The notes below the pieces were generated by a model. It did not search any database. It was given only the letters and a program-made list of their open reading frames with translations, and was not told where the DNA came from. The position numbers and the translations under genes were made by a program. Positions 53,850 through 62,731 of a DNA stretch of 64,000 bases are shown here, in pieces. The stretch is taken from contig DASQFN010000103.1 of assembly GCA_035633115.1 (NCBI GenBank), positions 116,239 through 180,238 on the forward strand. The letters run 5' to 3'. Source of the DNA: Gemmatimonadaceae bacterium (GTDB lineage Bacteria > Gemmatimonadota > Gemmatimonadetes > Gemmatimonadales > Gemmatimonadaceae). The number at the start of each line of letters is the position of its first letter. Position 1 is the stretch's first letter.

Positions 53850-54305
53850 CTAACGCCAGGGATTCACGGTCTGGTCCCGGACCAGCAAGCTCGACACGAC
53901 AGTCGCATGCGCTATCCTTGCCAAGCCGGCGGCAGTTCGCGCCTCGGCGCTGCCGTAATGGGCACGAGTCAGAGAATCATTCCGCGCCCCGAAGCTATCA
54001 AGGGTCCCCCAATTCTTGTAGGTCAGGACGAATGCGACGTTCCAGTCCGCTGGATCTTCGGTCGTGGTCTTTGTCGATACCGAGTAATTGGTGATCAAGC
54101 CTTTTCGCTTCTGCTCTTCCCAGATTGGGAGAGAGTGCTGTCGGACATCCTGCCAGAACATGTTGCCATGCCCCGGAGTGATGCGCAGAAGCGTGACGCG
54201 TGAAACTGTGCCAGGCGTCGTGTTCGGCGATCCTGCTTGCGCTCCGAGTACAGGGGCGCACAAAACCATACCCAGCACCATCGAGAGCGAGAATACTTTC
54301 CGCAT
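53850..54305 (-). CDS. Secreted small protein, possible dimeric alpha/beta-barrel fold
   Basis: A 151-residue protein with signal peptide MRKVFSLSMVLGMVLCAPVLGAQ. The mature part (VTLLRITPGHGNMFWQDVRQ, LITNYSVST, and WNVAFVLTYKNW) has the beta-alpha-beta pattern of ferredoxin-like dimeric barrel proteins, but the family is unassigned. AAGTG lies upstream of the ATG at 54305 in a moderately placed site. It has its own terminator downstream. A histidine-kinase tail relic lies on the other strand just upstream. Confidence 0.75.
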   Translation of the reverse strand: MRKVFSLSMVLGMVLCAPVLGAQAGSPNTTPGTVSRVTLLRITPGHGNMFWQDVRQHSLPIWEEQKRKGLITNYSVSTKTTTEDPADWNVAFVLTYKNWGTLDSFGARNDSLTRAHYGSAEARTAAGLARIAHATVVSSLLVRDQTVNPWR

Positions 54306-54378
54306 TCACTTCTCCAAGTAAAGGTGAGGCTACGAAGGCCTCAAAAGTAGGAAGGCTGAAGTGATATCTCAACTCCCT

Positions 54379-54501
54379 TGCGTGAGCTCGGAGCCCGGAG
54401 CCGGAACCACCTTCAAGGTGAAGCCCCGGCCATCGCGTGCGCGCTTCGAGCATCGTCAGCGCGCGGTACGCGTCTCTGACTCTGACGTATTGCGTCACTG
54501 A
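54379..54501 (+). pseudogene. Relic: C-terminal tail of a histidine kinase
   Basis: The plus strand reads CVSSEPGAGTTFKVKPRPSR and on to a TGA at 54499-54501. VSSEPGAGTTFKV is the G2-box/terminal strand of HATPase_c domains. Nothing of the rest of the kinase is visible upstream, where the frame lacks the GLGLSI and N-box motifs. It sits in a 250-bp gap between two minus-strand genes and seems to be the 3' end of a deleted gene. Confidence 0.6.
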
Positions 54502-54504
54502 ATA

Positions 54505-54536
54505 GGAAGCGACCCCGAAGGTTCTCCGTCGCTTCC
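54505..54536 (-). terminator. Hairpin after the FMN reductase gene
   Basis: GGAAGCGAC / GTCGCTTCC, nine-base perfect stem, about 22 bases after the stop at 54559 on the minus strand. The T-run is poor. Confidence 0.5.
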
Positions 54537-54558
54537 TTAGCAGTGGAGAACCAGCAGG

Positions 54559-55224
54559 CTAGACGGGCGAAGTCTCGGTCACTTCCACTCTCTCAGTTGC
54601 GGGATTCGGCCGCTCGCCCAGAAATTCGATCCATTGCGATTTAATCGCCGGATAGTGCTTCGCTGCTTCGACTGATTCGATAAAGCAGTCGACCGTTCCC
54701 TCGAACCATTTTTGCAGCTTCGCGTCGCGAAGCTTTCCCTCGTCCCCGAACGCCTCGTGTGCCTGCGCCAGCGAGAACATGTCGGGAAAGACGCGCGCGC
54801 CGAGATGCTCCAGAGGAATGCGGGATGACCACAACCCTCGGTTCCCGCCTGCCATCGACGGCGAAGCCGACATGAGCAACGCGTGCCGTCCCTTGATCGG
54901 CTGCGGCTTGTAGCGCAAAACCCAGTCGATGAGGTTCTTCAGGATTCCTGGTGTCGACGCGTTGTACTCGGGAGAGGAGATGATCAACCCGTCAGTGGAG
55001 ATGAGCTTCGAGCGGACGCGATCTGCGCCCGCAGGAATGCCTTCGTTAGCCTCGACGTCTCCATTGTATGACGGGCAGTCGAAGTCGCTCATGCTTGCAT
55101 GGACCACGGTACCGCCGGCGTTCTCGACGACTGACGCGGCGAGCGACGCCAGACGCTTGTTGAACGAGCCTTGTCGGAGAGATGCACCGAATATGGCCGT
55201 TGAACAACGAGTGGAAACGTGCAC
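54559..55224 (-). CDS. NAD(P)H-dependent FMN reductase
   Basis: A 221-residue flavodoxin-fold reductase. The FMN phosphate loop is GASLRQGSFNKRLA, and SPEYNASTPGILKNLIDW is the family hallmark for the isoalloxazine site; MAGGNRGLWSSRIPLEHLGA follows as in the ChrR/YieF group. It transfers electrons from NAD(P)H to quinones or metals. GTG start. Divergent from the Gfo/Idh gene across 91 bases. Confidence 0.9.
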   Translation of the reverse strand: MHVSTRCSTAIFGASLRQGSFNKRLASLAASVVENAGGTVVHASMSDFDCPSYNGDVEANEGIPAGADRVRSKLISTDGLIISSPEYNASTPGILKNLIDWVLRYKPQPIKGRHALLMSASPSMAGGNRGLWSSRIPLEHLGARVFPDMFSLAQAHEAFGDEGKLRDAKLQKWFEGTVDCFIESVEAAKHYPAIKSQWIEFLGERPNPATERVEVTETSPV

Positions 55225-55315
55225 TTACCGCGCCGTGAGGTATTCACGGCAGCATCGGTTGCTGACCTGACCGTGCGACGTCATAATTGCGATTCAGATT
55301 TCGAGCAGGAGCGGA

Positions 55316-56887
55316 ATGGCGGGTAAAGAAGTCAATCGGCGCGAGTTCGTCGCGAACACCGGTAAGCTTGGGCTGGGAGTCATGATCGTGCCGCGTCATG
55401 TGCTGGGCGGCATCGGATATCAGGCCCCGAGCGACACGCTGAACGTTGCAATCGTCGGGTTCGGCGGCCGGGGCGCCGAAGTCGCGCTTGGTTTTGCGCC
55501 AACCGAGAACGTCGTAGCCATCGCTGATGTCGACATGGCTTTCGCCGACAAGAACATGGGCGACAAGCTGCGCGACTCCAGTGGGAAACCGCGCGAAGGC
55601 CAGCAGCTGGCTGACGGTCTCAAGCTGCAGGAGCAGTTCGTGAAGGCGGCCCGTTATGCCGATTTCCGCGAGATGCTGGACAAGCAGAAGAACATCGACG
55701 CGGTCGTGGTTGCGACGCCGGACCATCTACACGCGGTGATCACCAAAGCCGCAATGGATGCCGGCAAGCACGTCTACGTGGAGAAGCCGCTCACCTATTC
55801 AGTGCACGAAGCGCGCGTCCTTGGCGGACTTGCGCGCGCGAATCCGAAAATCGTGACGCAGATGGGGAACCAGGGCCACTCGAGCGAGGGCGCTCGCCTG
55901 GTCAACGAATGGATTCAGGCGGGAATAATTGGCCCGGTGCGCGAAGTCCACGCGTGGACGAATCGCCCGGTTGTCTACTGGCCGCAGGGCGTTCCACGTC
56001 CGAGCGGCGGTCCGCCACCGCCTCCGGGCACAAGCCCCTTTGGGAACCCATGGAGCTTCCGCCATGTGAACGGTGTGCTCGCTTCAGCAATGGGGTCGTA
56101 TCCTGTTCCCCCCGGACTCAGATGGGATCTCTACCTCGGCCCTGTCGCCGAGGATGTTCCATATCATCAGATCTATCACCCGTTCAACTGGCGCGGATGG
56201 GTCGGCTTCGGCGTCGGCGCCCTTGGCGATATGGGAGCGCATCTCATCGATCATCCTTACTGGGCGCTTGGTCTAAAGTACCCGATAAGCATCGAAGCGA
56301 CATCGACGCAGTGGGGAGCGATGGCCATCCCGGGGGATCCCTCAGCTGCCGCCGGCTCGCCCGCGTCGCGAACGACGTACAGGCCCGTATCGTATCCGGT
56401 GGCCACTTCAGTGCACTATCAATTCCCCGCGTGCGGATCGCAGCCGCCGGTGAAGCTGAACTGGTATGACGGCGGGCTTTATCCGCCGCGACCAGATCTT
56501 CTGCCTGATGACGTCACTCTCAAGAGTGAAGGAGGCGTGATCTTCATCGGAGAGAAGGGAATCCTGATGCACGACACCTACGGCGCCAACCCCCGGCTGT
56601 TCCCCGTGTCACTCACGGAACAGGCAGCGCTCGTTCCGAAATCGTTCCCGCGTATCGAGGGGAGCCATATTCTGAACTTCGCGAAGGCGGCGAAGGGCCA
56701 GGGAAAATCAAGTTCCCCGCTGGAGTACGCAGCTCAGCTGACGGAGACGATGCTTCTTGGAATCGTTGCGCTGCGTACAGGCCAGGGCAGGAAGATCATG
56801 TACGATGGTGAGAACATGAAGGTCACGAACATCCCCGAGGCCAACCAATACCTGACGCGCGACTATCGCGCCGGCTGGTCAGTCTGA
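55316..56887 (+). CDS. Gfo/Idh/MocA family oxidoreductase, exported
   Basis: A 523-residue dehydrogenase. [20 protein letters not shown] is a Tat-like leader, followed by the Rossmann start [20 protein letters not shown]. The EKP signature is [10 protein letters not shown], and [16 protein letters not shown] belongs to the C-terminal domain. The insert [15 protein letters not shown] is Pro-rich. Such exported Gfo/Idh proteins oxidise sugars at C3 or similar positions and occur with DUF1080 genes, as here (21 bases downstream). GGAGCGG precedes the ATG. Confidence 0.9.
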   Translation: MAGKEVNRREFVANTGKLGLGVMIVPRHVLGGIGYQAPSDTLNVAIVGFGGRGAEVALGFAPTENVVAIADVDMAFADKNMGDKLRDSSGKPREGQQLADGLKLQEQFVKAARYADFREMLDKQKNIDAVVVATPDHLHAVITKAAMDAGKHVYVEKPLTYSVHEARVLGGLARANPKIVTQMGNQGHSSEGARLVNEWIQAGIIGPVREVHAWTNRPVVYWPQGVPRPSGGPPPPPGTSPFGNPWSFRHVNGVLASAMGSYPVPPGLRWDLYLGPVAEDVPYHQIYHPFNWRGWVGFGVGALGDMGAHLIDHPYWALGLKYPISIEATSTQWGAMAIPGDPSAAAGSPASRTTYRPVSYPVATSVHYQFPACGSQPPVKLNWYDGGLYPPRPDLLPDDVTLKSEGGVIFIGEKGILMHDTYGANPRLFPVSLTEQAALVPKSFPRIEGSHILNFAKAAKGQGKSSSPLEYAAQLTETMLLGIVALRTGQGRKIMYDGENMKVTNIPEANQYLTRDYRAGWSV

Positions 56888-56908
56888 ATCGTTCCGAGGA
56901 AAACAGAA

Positions 56909-57649
56909 ATGACTTATTCGCGCCAGGCTCGCGCGGCGGTCGTATTTCCCGTGATTCTTTTCTTCGCGGCATGCACCGCGTCGCAGAGCGAAACCGTGCA
57001 GGCCGGTGACGCGGCGGCACCCGGAGGCCTGACCGCCGACCAGCGCGCCGCCGGATGGCGCTTGCTTGTCGATGGTAGCAACGTCGGTGCGTGGCGCGGC
57101 TACAAATCTCAAACGATGCCCGCCGGCTGGACCGCGGGCAACGGTACGCTGACGAAGTCGACCGTCACTGAAGACATCATCACGCGGGACAAATTCGGAG
57201 ATTTCCAGCTGGCGTTCGACTGGATGATCTCGCCGGGAGGCAACGCAGGGCTTTTCTACCGCGGGACCGAGGAGTACGACCACATCTACTGGAGCGCGCC
57301 AGAGTATCAGCTGCTGGACGACTCGGGGCATGTCGATGGGAAGAATCGTCTTACCGCGGCAGGCGCAGCTTATGGTCTCTATCCGGCACCGGCCGGAATC
57401 CTCAAGCCGGCAAATCAGTGGAACTCGACCCTGCTCGTCGTTCAGGGCGGGCGCACTCAGCACTGGCTCAACGGCCAGAAGCTTCTCGAGTATGAGCTGG
57501 GAGGCGCCGACTGGGCAGCGAAGGTTAAGGCAAGCAAATTCAACGATTATCCGAACTACGGCAGGGCGACGAGTGGTCACATAGGGTTTCAGGGCGACCA
57601 CGAGGGCACGCTTTCGCTGCGCAACATCAGGATTCGGGTGCTGCCGTAA
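56909..57649 (+). CDS. DUF1080 lipoprotein (3-keto-disaccharide hydrolase type)
   Basis: A 246-residue lipoprotein with signal ending FFAAC. The DUF1080 fold (concanavalin-like jelly roll) shows GWRLLVDGSNVGAWRGYKSQ, then DFQLAFDWMISPGGNAGLFYRG, SAPEYQLLDDSGH and HIGFQGDHEGTLSLRNIRIR at the end. Some members cleave 3-keto-glycosides. Pairing with the upstream Gfo/Idh gene supports a periplasmic oxidise-then-hydrolyse route. GAGGA precedes the ATG. A strong terminator follows. Confidence 0.9.
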   Translation: MTYSRQARAAVVFPVILFFAACTASQSETVQAGDAAAPGGLTADQRAAGWRLLVDGSNVGAWRGYKSQTMPAGWTAGNGTLTKSTVTEDIITRDKFGDFQLAFDWMISPGGNAGLFYRGTEEYDHIYWSAPEYQLLDDSGHVDGKNRLTAAGAAYGLYPAPAGILKPANQWNSTLLVVQGGRTQHWLNGQKLLEYELGGADWAAKVKASKFNDYPNYGRATSGHIGFQGDHEGTLSLRNIRIRVLP

Positions 57650-57699
57650 ACAAGGCGGTAGTAACGGCGTTCCGGGCCGGGTAACGCTGAGAGGAAGGA

Positions 57700-57727
57700 A
57701 AAGGCCGCCCGTTTGGGCGGCCTTTTC
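57700..57727 (+). terminator. Rho-independent terminator after the DUF1080 gene
   Basis: AAAGGCCGCCC / GGGCGGCCTTT with GTTT loop and a TTTT tail, about 50 bases after the stop. Confidence 0.88.
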
Positions 57728-57813
57728 TGTTACTGCCAACTACGGATTACCTTTACCGTCCCTGTGGGAGACTGTACTTTTTCGCCCTCTCGATGGAGCG
57801 CTAACTGGCGGAG

Positions 57814-59964
57814 ATGATGGAAAGTGTCAAGAATGCGCTCGAGTCGCGGTACTCGATCGAGCGCGAGCTTGGCCGCGGCGGGATGGCGACGGTGTATCTC
57901 GCTGAAGATTTCCGCCACGGCCGCCAGGTAGCCGTCAAGGTTCTGCACCCCGAGCTCGCCTCGGCACTCGGCTCGGACCGCTTTCTGCGCGAGATCAAGC
58001 TGGCCGCGCGACTGAATCATCCGCACATCCTGCCGCTCTTCGATTCCGGCGAGGCCGAGGGGTTCCTGTTCTACGTGATGCCCTACATCGAGGGGGAGTC
58101 GCTGCGGGACAAGCTCAACCGCGAAGGCCAGCTCACCCTCGAGGATGCCCTCGGCATCGGCAGAGCGGTTGCGGGAGCGCTCGATTACGCACACCGCAGG
58201 AACATCGTCCATCGCGACATCAAGCCCGAGAACATCATGCTGAACGAGGGCGCACCCATGGTGATGGATTTCGGAATCGCCAAAGCGGTGAGTGTCGCGG
58301 GCTCGGATACGCTGACGCAGGCCGGAATGATTGTCGGCACGCCCGCATATGTGAGCCCAGAGCAGGCCGCGGGCGAAATCGACATCGACGGCCGCAGCGA
58401 TCAGTACAGCCTGGGCTGCGTTCTCTACGAGATGCTCACCGGCGACAAGCCATTCAGCGGTCCGACGACACAGGCGATTCTCACGAAGCGATTCACGGAT
58501 CCTGTGCCGTCGCTGAGCGAAGCGCTCGAGGGCGTTCCGGATGAGATAGACGAGGCGCTTTCGAAGGCGATGGCAAAGGAAGCTGCCAGGCGCTACACGA
58601 CCTCCGGAGAATTCGCGAAGGCTCTGGTGGTGAAGACCGTCACGACTCCCACTGCTGTGACTGTCCCCGAGGGAGTCCAGGTCGTGAAGTCGATGGCCGT
58701 CCTCCCTTTCACGAACATGAGCGCCGATCCGGAGAACGAGTACTTCACCGACGGAATGGCGGAAGAGATCATCAACGCTTTATCGAAGATCAAGTCGCTG
58801 AGCGTTGCGTCGCGTACCTCCTCGTTTGCCTTCAAGGGCAAGACGGAAGACATCCGCGAGATTGGCAAAGCACTCGAGGTCTCGGCCGTTCTCGAGGGCA
58901 GCGTCCGCAGGATGGGGAAAAAAATCCGCATCAGCGTTCAGCTCATCAACGTCGCGAACGGATACCAGCTGTGGTCGGAGCGTTATGACAGGGAGATCGA
59001 AGACGTCTTCGCGATTCAGGACGAGATAGCGCAGAACATCGTAAAGGCGTTGCGCGTGGTTCTGAGCGAGGACGAAAAGCGAGCCATCGAAAAGATGCCG
59101 ACGGAGAACGTCGAGGCGTACGAGTACTATCTCCGCGGCCGCCAGTACTTCCATCAACATCGCCGCACCAGCATCGAAGCAGCCCGGCAGATGTTCACAA
59201 GGGCGATCGAGATCGACCCCGAGTATGCGCTCGCGCACTCGGGCATCGCCGACTGCTGCTCGATTCTTTATATGTACTTCGATGCCCGGGAGTCGAACCT
59301 GAAGCAGGCCGACAGTGCGAGCAGGAAAGCGCTCCAGCTCGACCCGCAGCTTGCGGAGGCCCATTCCGCGCGCGGCCTCGCGTTTTCGCTGAGCAAGCAG
59401 TACGACCTGGCCATGAAGGAATTCGAGACTGCGATGACGCTCGACCCGAAGCTGTACGAGGCGCCGTACTTCTACGGCCGCGCGCGTCTCGCACAGGGAC
59501 AATGGTTCGAGGCGGCGCCGCTTTTCGAGAAAGCTGCGGCAATCCGTCCGGACGATTACCAGGCTCCGAGCTTCCTCGCGGCGGCGTACGCGGGACAGGG
59601 CCGCATCCACGAAGCGAGCAAGGCGTCGCACAAGGCTGTCGGCGTCATCGAGCGCTGGCTCGACTTGAACCCCGACGACGCCCGGGCGCTCAACCTCGGC
59701 GCGACGATCTGGTCAAACCTCGGCCAGCAGGAGAAGGCGCTGGAATGGGCGCGCAAATCTCTCGTCATCGACAAGGAAGATCCACAGCTGCTGTACAACG
59801 TCGCCTGTGTCTATGCCATTGAGGGAATGAAGGACGACGCGATCATGACGCTCGAGCGCGCGATCGACAAAGGATACGGCCACAAGGAGTGGATCGAGCA
59901 CGACTCTGATTTGAATTCACTGCGAAGCGACAAGCGGTTTCAGGCGCTTCTCGAGCGAATGTAA
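57814..59964 (+). CDS. Soluble Ser/Thr protein kinase with TolB-like and TPR domains
   Basis: A 716-residue kinase. Kinase domain about 13-275: GRGGMATVYLA, AVKVL (Lys42), HRDIKPENIM (Asp135), DFGIAK (Asp152), GTPAYVSPEQ. A short linker leads to a TolB/FlgO-like nucleotide or sensor region (VLPFTNMSADPENEYFTDGM, VASRTSSFAFKGKTEDIREI, GYQLWSERYDREIEDVFAIQ). TPR repeats run from about 430 to the end (ARQMFTRAIEIDPEYALAHS and others). Unlike many relatives no transmembrane segment is seen between kinase and TolB part, so it should be cytoplasmic. The second ATG at 57817 is equally possible. Its targets are unknown. Confidence 0.92.
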   Translation: MMESVKNALESRYSIERELGRGGMATVYLAEDFRHGRQVAVKVLHPELASALGSDRFLREIKLAARLNHPHILPLFDSGEAEGFLFYVMPYIEGESLRDKLNREGQLTLEDALGIGRAVAGALDYAHRRNIVHRDIKPENIMLNEGAPMVMDFGIAKAVSVAGSDTLTQAGMIVGTPAYVSPEQAAGEIDIDGRSDQYSLGCVLYEMLTGDKPFSGPTTQAILTKRFTDPVPSLSEALEGVPDEIDEALSKAMAKEAARRYTTSGEFAKALVVKTVTTPTAVTVPEGVQVVKSMAVLPFTNMSADPENEYFTDGMAEEIINALSKIKSLSVASRTSSFAFKGKTEDIREIGKALEVSAVLEGSVRRMGKKIRISVQLINVANGYQLWSERYDREIEDVFAIQDEIAQNIVKALRVVLSEDEKRAIEKMPTENVEAYEYYLRGRQYFHQHRRTSIEAARQMFTRAIEIDPEYALAHSGIADCCSILYMYFDARESNLKQADSASRKALQLDPQLAEAHSARGLAFSLSKQYDLAMKEFETAMTLDPKLYEAPYFYGRARLAQGQWFEAAPLFEKAAAIRPDDYQAPSFLAAAYAGQGRIHEASKASHKAVGVIERWLDLNPDDARALNLGATIWSNLGQQEKALEWARKSLVIDKEDPQLLYNVACVYAIEGMKDDAIMTLERAIDKGYGHKEWIEHDSDLNSLRSDKRFQALLERM

Positions 59965-60017
59965 AAGACCCGCTTCCCGTTGCGCGTACCTGCACAACCA
60001 CCAACCACGGAGCTCCG

Positions 60018-60542
60018 ATGCAGACTCGAATCATCTTGATGCTTGCAGTAACCGCTGTAACGACAACTGCCTGCAGCAAGCCAGCAGACACCACCGCGGA
60101 CACCGGAATGGCTGCGCAGGGCGTCATTACACCCCCGGCCCATAGAGCTGCTGAAGAGGCTGCGATCAAGGAGGCGGACGCAGAATTCTTCACTGCCGTG
60201 AACGCCAGGAATGCGGCTGCGGCTGCCGAGACCTACTCCGATGACGCCGTCTACATGGAGGCGGGCTCACCCGCGATCACCGGCAAAGACGCGATCAGGA
60301 AACACCTCGAAAATCTCGTGAAGCTGCCCCAGCTCGCGATGTCGGGCGAAGCAATCGACATCAAGTTCTCGGATGACGGGACCGTTGCCTACGAGACGGG
60401 AAAGTATTCTCTAGGGTATGCTGACGCGAAAGGCAATCCGGTGAAGGATGAAGGCAAATACCTTATCGTCTGGCGAAAGTTCGACGGAACGTGGAAAACC
60501 GTTGCCGAGTCCAATAACTCGGACAAGGCTCCCGCCCAGTAA
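60018..60542 (+). CDS. SnoaL/DUF4440-like lipoprotein
   Basis: A 174-residue lipoprotein (MQTRIILMLAVTAVTTTAC, Cys19). The mature domain has DAEFFTAVNARNAAAAAETY, SDDAVYMEAGSPAITGKDAI and a C-terminal KYLIVWRKFDGTWKTVAESNN. This is the cone-shaped NTF2-like fold of the SnoaL/SgcJ/DUF4440 group. Envelope role; no catalytic assignment. It follows the kinase by 53 bases and may be co-expressed. Confidence 0.85.
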   Translation: MQTRIILMLAVTAVTTTACSKPADTTADTGMAAQGVITPPAHRAAEEAAIKEADAEFFTAVNARNAAAAAETYSDDAVYMEAGSPAITGKDAIRKHLENLVKLPQLAMSGEAIDIKFSDDGTVAYETGKYSLGYADAKGNPVKDEGKYLIVWRKFDGTWKTVAESNNSDKAPAQ

Positions 60543-60550
60543 CTCTCGAG

Positions 60551-60585
60551 AGAGAGCCGAGCGTGACGGTTTCCGCTCGGCTCTC
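60551..60585. terminator. Bidirectional terminator between convergent genes
   Basis: AGAGCCGAGCG / CGCTCGGCTCT stem with a ten-base loop in the 45-base gap between convergent genes. It can serve both directions, though T-runs are short. Confidence 0.6.
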
Positions 60586-60587
60586 CT

Positions 60588-61628
60588 CTACCACCCCAGT
60601 ACAAGAGCGAAAATCAGAGGAGCGACGATCGTTGCATCGCTCTCGATCACGAATTTCGGCGTATCCACAGCCAGCTTTCCCCACGTGATCTTTTCGTTCG
60701 GCACGGCGCCTGAATACGATCCGTAGCTGGTCGTCGAATCGGAGATCTGGCAGAAATAGCCCCACACCGGAACGTTGTCGCGCTGCAGATCCTGGTGCAG
60801 CATCGGAACCACGCAGATCGGGAAATCCCCGGCGATTCCCCCGCCGATCTGGAAGAATCCAATCGATCCGTCAGTGGAAGCCCCGGTGTACCAGTCGGCG
60901 AGCTCCATCATGTATTCGATTCCGGTCCGCACCGTGTGCACCTTCTTCACATCGCCCGCGATGCAGTGCGCCGCGTACATGTTGCCGAGCGTCGAATCCT
61001 CCCATCCGGGAACGAACATGGGGAGGTTCCTTTCCGCCGCGGCTACCATCCAGGAGTCACTCGGATCGATCTGATAACTTCCTTCGAGCGAGCCGTTGCG
61101 AAGAATCCGGTACATGAATTCGTGCGGAAAATACCGCTCTCCAGCGCGATCGGCGCGCATCCACTCGTCGAGCACGACCTGCTCGATGCGCCGCATGGCC
61201 TCCATTTCAGGAATGCACGTGTCGGTGACGCGGTTCAGATGACGCGCGAGAAGCGAAGCCTCGTCTTCGGGCGTTAGATCGCGGTAGTTAGGCAGGCGCT
61301 CATAGTGGTCATGCGCGACGAGGTTGAAGATGTCCTCCTCGAGGTTCGCGCCGGTGCATGTTATCGCCTGAACCTTGTCCTGACGGATCATCTCGGCGAG
61401 CGAAATTCCGAGCTCGGCTGTGCTCATCGCGCCGGCAATCGTCATGAACATCTTGCCGCCGTCCTCCAGATGCGCGGAGTACGCGTCGGCGGCATCCACG
61501 AGGGTTGCGGCGTTGAAGTGACGGAACTGGTGCCTGATGAATTGCGATACTGCGCCGTCGGCCTTGCGCGCAGTCGACGTTCGCGGTTTGCGCGGCGCCT
61601 CGACGGTTCGGGCATGAGTGTGCGTCAT
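60588..61628 (-). CDS. Deoxyhypusine synthase-like protein (homospermidine synthase type)
   Basis: A 346-residue NAD-dependent enzyme of the deoxyhypusine synthase superfamily. Landmarks are MTIAGAMSTAELGISLAEM, ITCTGANLEEDIFN (NAD site), FQIGGGIAGDFPICVV and WGKLAVDT. Lys318 in WGK matches the essential Lys of eukaryotic enzymes, which forms the butylamine intermediate. In bacteria such proteins often make homospermidine or use other polyamine donors; the EF-P of this window lacks the target lysine, so protein modification is unlikely here. Divergent from the dehydratase gene. Confidence 0.9.
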   Translation of the reverse strand: MTHTHARTVEAPRKPRTSTARKADGAVSQFIRHQFRHFNAATLVDAADAYSAHLEDGGKMFMTIAGAMSTAELGISLAEMIRQDKVQAITCTGANLEEDIFNLVAHDHYERLPNYRDLTPEDEASLLARHLNRVTDTCIPEMEAMRRIEQVVLDEWMRADRAGERYFPHEFMYRILRNGSLEGSYQIDPSDSWMVAAAERNLPMFVPGWEDSTLGNMYAAHCIAGDVKKVHTVRTGIEYMMELADWYTGASTDGSIGFFQIGGGIAGDFPICVVPMLHQDLQRDNVPVWGYFCQISDSTTSYGSYSGAVPNEKITWGKLAVDTPKFVIESDATIVAPLIFALVLGW

Positions 61629-61741
61629 GCAGATGATGTTAACGGCCGCCGTGCTCTCCAGTCAACGAGCGATCGAGTGGATATTTTGCGTGTGCCGATG
61701 CACAATTCCGCGGCGTTTCACTTCGCTTGACGAGAGGGGGC

Positions 61742-62716
61742 ATGACCGCAACCGGAACGGAACGATCGCTCGTGACAATAGCCGACATCAGAGGTGCTGC
61801 CGAGGTGCTTTCGCCGGTTGCCGTGCGTACGCCTCTGCTGCGCGACGACGTTCTTGGTGAACGCCTCGGAGTCGAATTATGGCATAAAGCCGAGCCACTT
61901 CAGCTCAGCGGGTCGTTCAAATTCCGTGGGGCGTATTGCTTTGTCGCGAGTCTCGACGCGACTGTGAGGGCTCGTGGAGTGGTTGCGCCGTCTTCCGGCA
62001 ATCACGGCCAGGGCGTTGCGATGGCCGCTCGCCTCTTCGGCATTCCGGCCGTGGTAGTCATGCCGACGACCGTGACCGCTGCAAAGCGGGCGGGAGCCGA
62101 GAGGCTCGGAGCGCGAATCGTGCTGGCCGGGACGACGACCCACGAGCGCGCGGACAAGGCTCGTGAAATCTCTGAAGCTGACGGCATGACACTCGTTCAT
62201 CCATATGACGATCCGACGATCATCGCCGGACAGGGAACCGTGGGCCTCGAGATTGTCTCTGACTTGCCGGACGTCGAGACTGTCCTGGTGCCTGTGGGAG
62301 GAGGTGGATTGAGCGCCGGTGTGTCAACGGCTTTGAAGCTTCTGGCGCCCGGTGTGAGCGTGATAGCGGTCGAGCCTACAACCGCCGCAAAGCTCTGCCG
62401 CGCACGAGAAGCGGGACGTCCGGTTCGCCTGGAGAAGACAGGTGGCCTTGCCGACGGCCTGCAGGCATCGGAAATCGGCGCGCTGCCATTCATGCATCAT
62501 CAGCTATACATCGATGACGCGGTAGCGGTCGACGAGTCCGCGCTGGCTGATGCCATGCGACATCTGCTCGATCGGATGAAGCTTGTTGTCGAGCCCAGCG
62601 GCGCTATCACGGTTGCTGCACTGATGACCGGCGCTGTGAAGCCGCGCGGGAAAACTGTGGCAGTGCTGAGTGGCGGAAACATCGAATGGGCTGGACTGCT
62701 GGAGCTGCTTGGCTGA
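61742..62716 (+). CDS. Threonine/serine dehydratase-like PLP enzyme
   Basis: A 324-residue fold-type II PLP enzyme. Lys60 in LSGSFKFRGA binds PLP; SSGNHGQGVAMAA is the Asn-loop; VPVGGGGLSAG is the phosphate-binding Gly loop. Length without an ACT domain fits catabolic threonine dehydratase, serine racemase or related enzymes. ATG 61742 with GAGAGGGGG immediately upstream is preferred to the TTG at 61727. No pathway partners are adjacent. Confidence 0.9.
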   Translation: MTATGTERSLVTIADIRGAAEVLSPVAVRTPLLRDDVLGERLGVELWHKAEPLQLSGSFKFRGAYCFVASLDATVRARGVVAPSSGNHGQGVAMAARLFGIPAVVVMPTTVTAAKRAGAERLGARIVLAGTTTHERADKAREISEADGMTLVHPYDDPTIIAGQGTVGLEIVSDLPDVETVLVPVGGGGLSAGVSTALKLLAPGVSVIAVEPTTAAKLCRAREAGRPVRLEKTGGLADGLQASEIGALPFMHHQLYIDDAVAVDESALADAMRHLLDRMKLVVEPSGAITVAALMTGAVKPRGKTVAVLSGGNIEWAGLLELLG

Positions 62717-62731
62717 TCCGCCCGAGCTCCC

